Shown: piece after piece, positions 9,974 to 10,121 of the stretch
Layout of the letters: each line of letters begins with the position of its first letter
How positions within the stretch are numbered: position 1 is the stretch's first letter
Origin: Baffinella frigidus
Taxonomy: Eukaryota > Cryptophyceae > Cryptomonadales > Baffinellaceae
Assembly (NCBI GenBank): GCA_026770585.1
Contig: MU646886.1
Coordinates: 184,285 to 194,405, forward strand
Direction of reading: 5' to 3'
DNA length: 10,121 nucleotides
Notes under the pieces: model-generated
Databases searched by the model: none
Told to the model about the DNA's origin: nothing
Seen by the model: only the letters and a program-made list of their open reading frames with translations
Position numbers and translations under genes: made by a program

Positions 9974-10121
<148 letters not shown>

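Overview
The window is nuclear DNA of a eukaryote. Read on the minus strand it carries the middle of one large gene, MDN1/REA1 (midasin), the dynein-like AAA+ ATPase of 60S ribosome biogenesis. I could place sixteen short exons (41-139 nt, 1366 nt in all, about 455 codons) between 9973 and 142. Every intron is GT-AG, every exon junction keeps frame, and no stop or frameshift interrupts the joined reading frame. The exons run from the start of AAA domain 5 through its Walker A, Walker B, sensor 1, arginine-finger and sensor 2 regions into the Walker A region of AAA domain 6. Both ends of the gene lie outside the window.

Layout, in transcription order from high to low coordinates: CA/TA microsatellite and upstream intron (9974-10121); exons a-b (AAA5 entry and Walker A, 9839-9973 and 9271-9342); a 1.5-kb intron full of CTCTGTAAAGC repeats, a CACACCCA microsatellite and an 82-bp-arm inverted repeat; exons c-e (to Walker B, 7664-7756, 7234-7274, 6816-6891); a tandem array of copies of the end of exon e; exons f-j (5656-5741, 5239-5334, 4856-4958, 4352-4392, 4008-4075); exons k-m (3286-3424, 2987-3072, 2606-2664); exons n-p (1781-1876, 989-1072, 142-232). 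All other sequence is intronic. I see no second gene, tRNA, rRNA, CRISPR array or transposase.

The striking feature is what fills the introns. Most exons have one or more partial copies ('echoes') in the neighbouring introns, usually in the same orientation and usually carrying the exon edge together with its GT or AG. Short hairpin elements with AAGTTGAC/GTCAACTT arms, or the core TTTGTACCA, repeatedly lie between an exon and its echo. This looks like intron birth or growth by duplication of exon edges around a small insertion element (introner-like). That reading is my inference. The remaining intron sequence is largely degenerate telomere-type repeat (TTTAGGG, TTTGGGG, GGGTTTCGG), with the G-rich strand nearly always on the plus strand.

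Organism: the GC-rich codons, many small exons, and Arabidopsis-type telomere-like motif in repeat-laden introns suggest an alga. A prasinophyte green alga (such as Cymbomonas) fits; a dinoflagellate or other protist is not excluded. This assignment is low confidence, whereas the midasin identification is high confidence.
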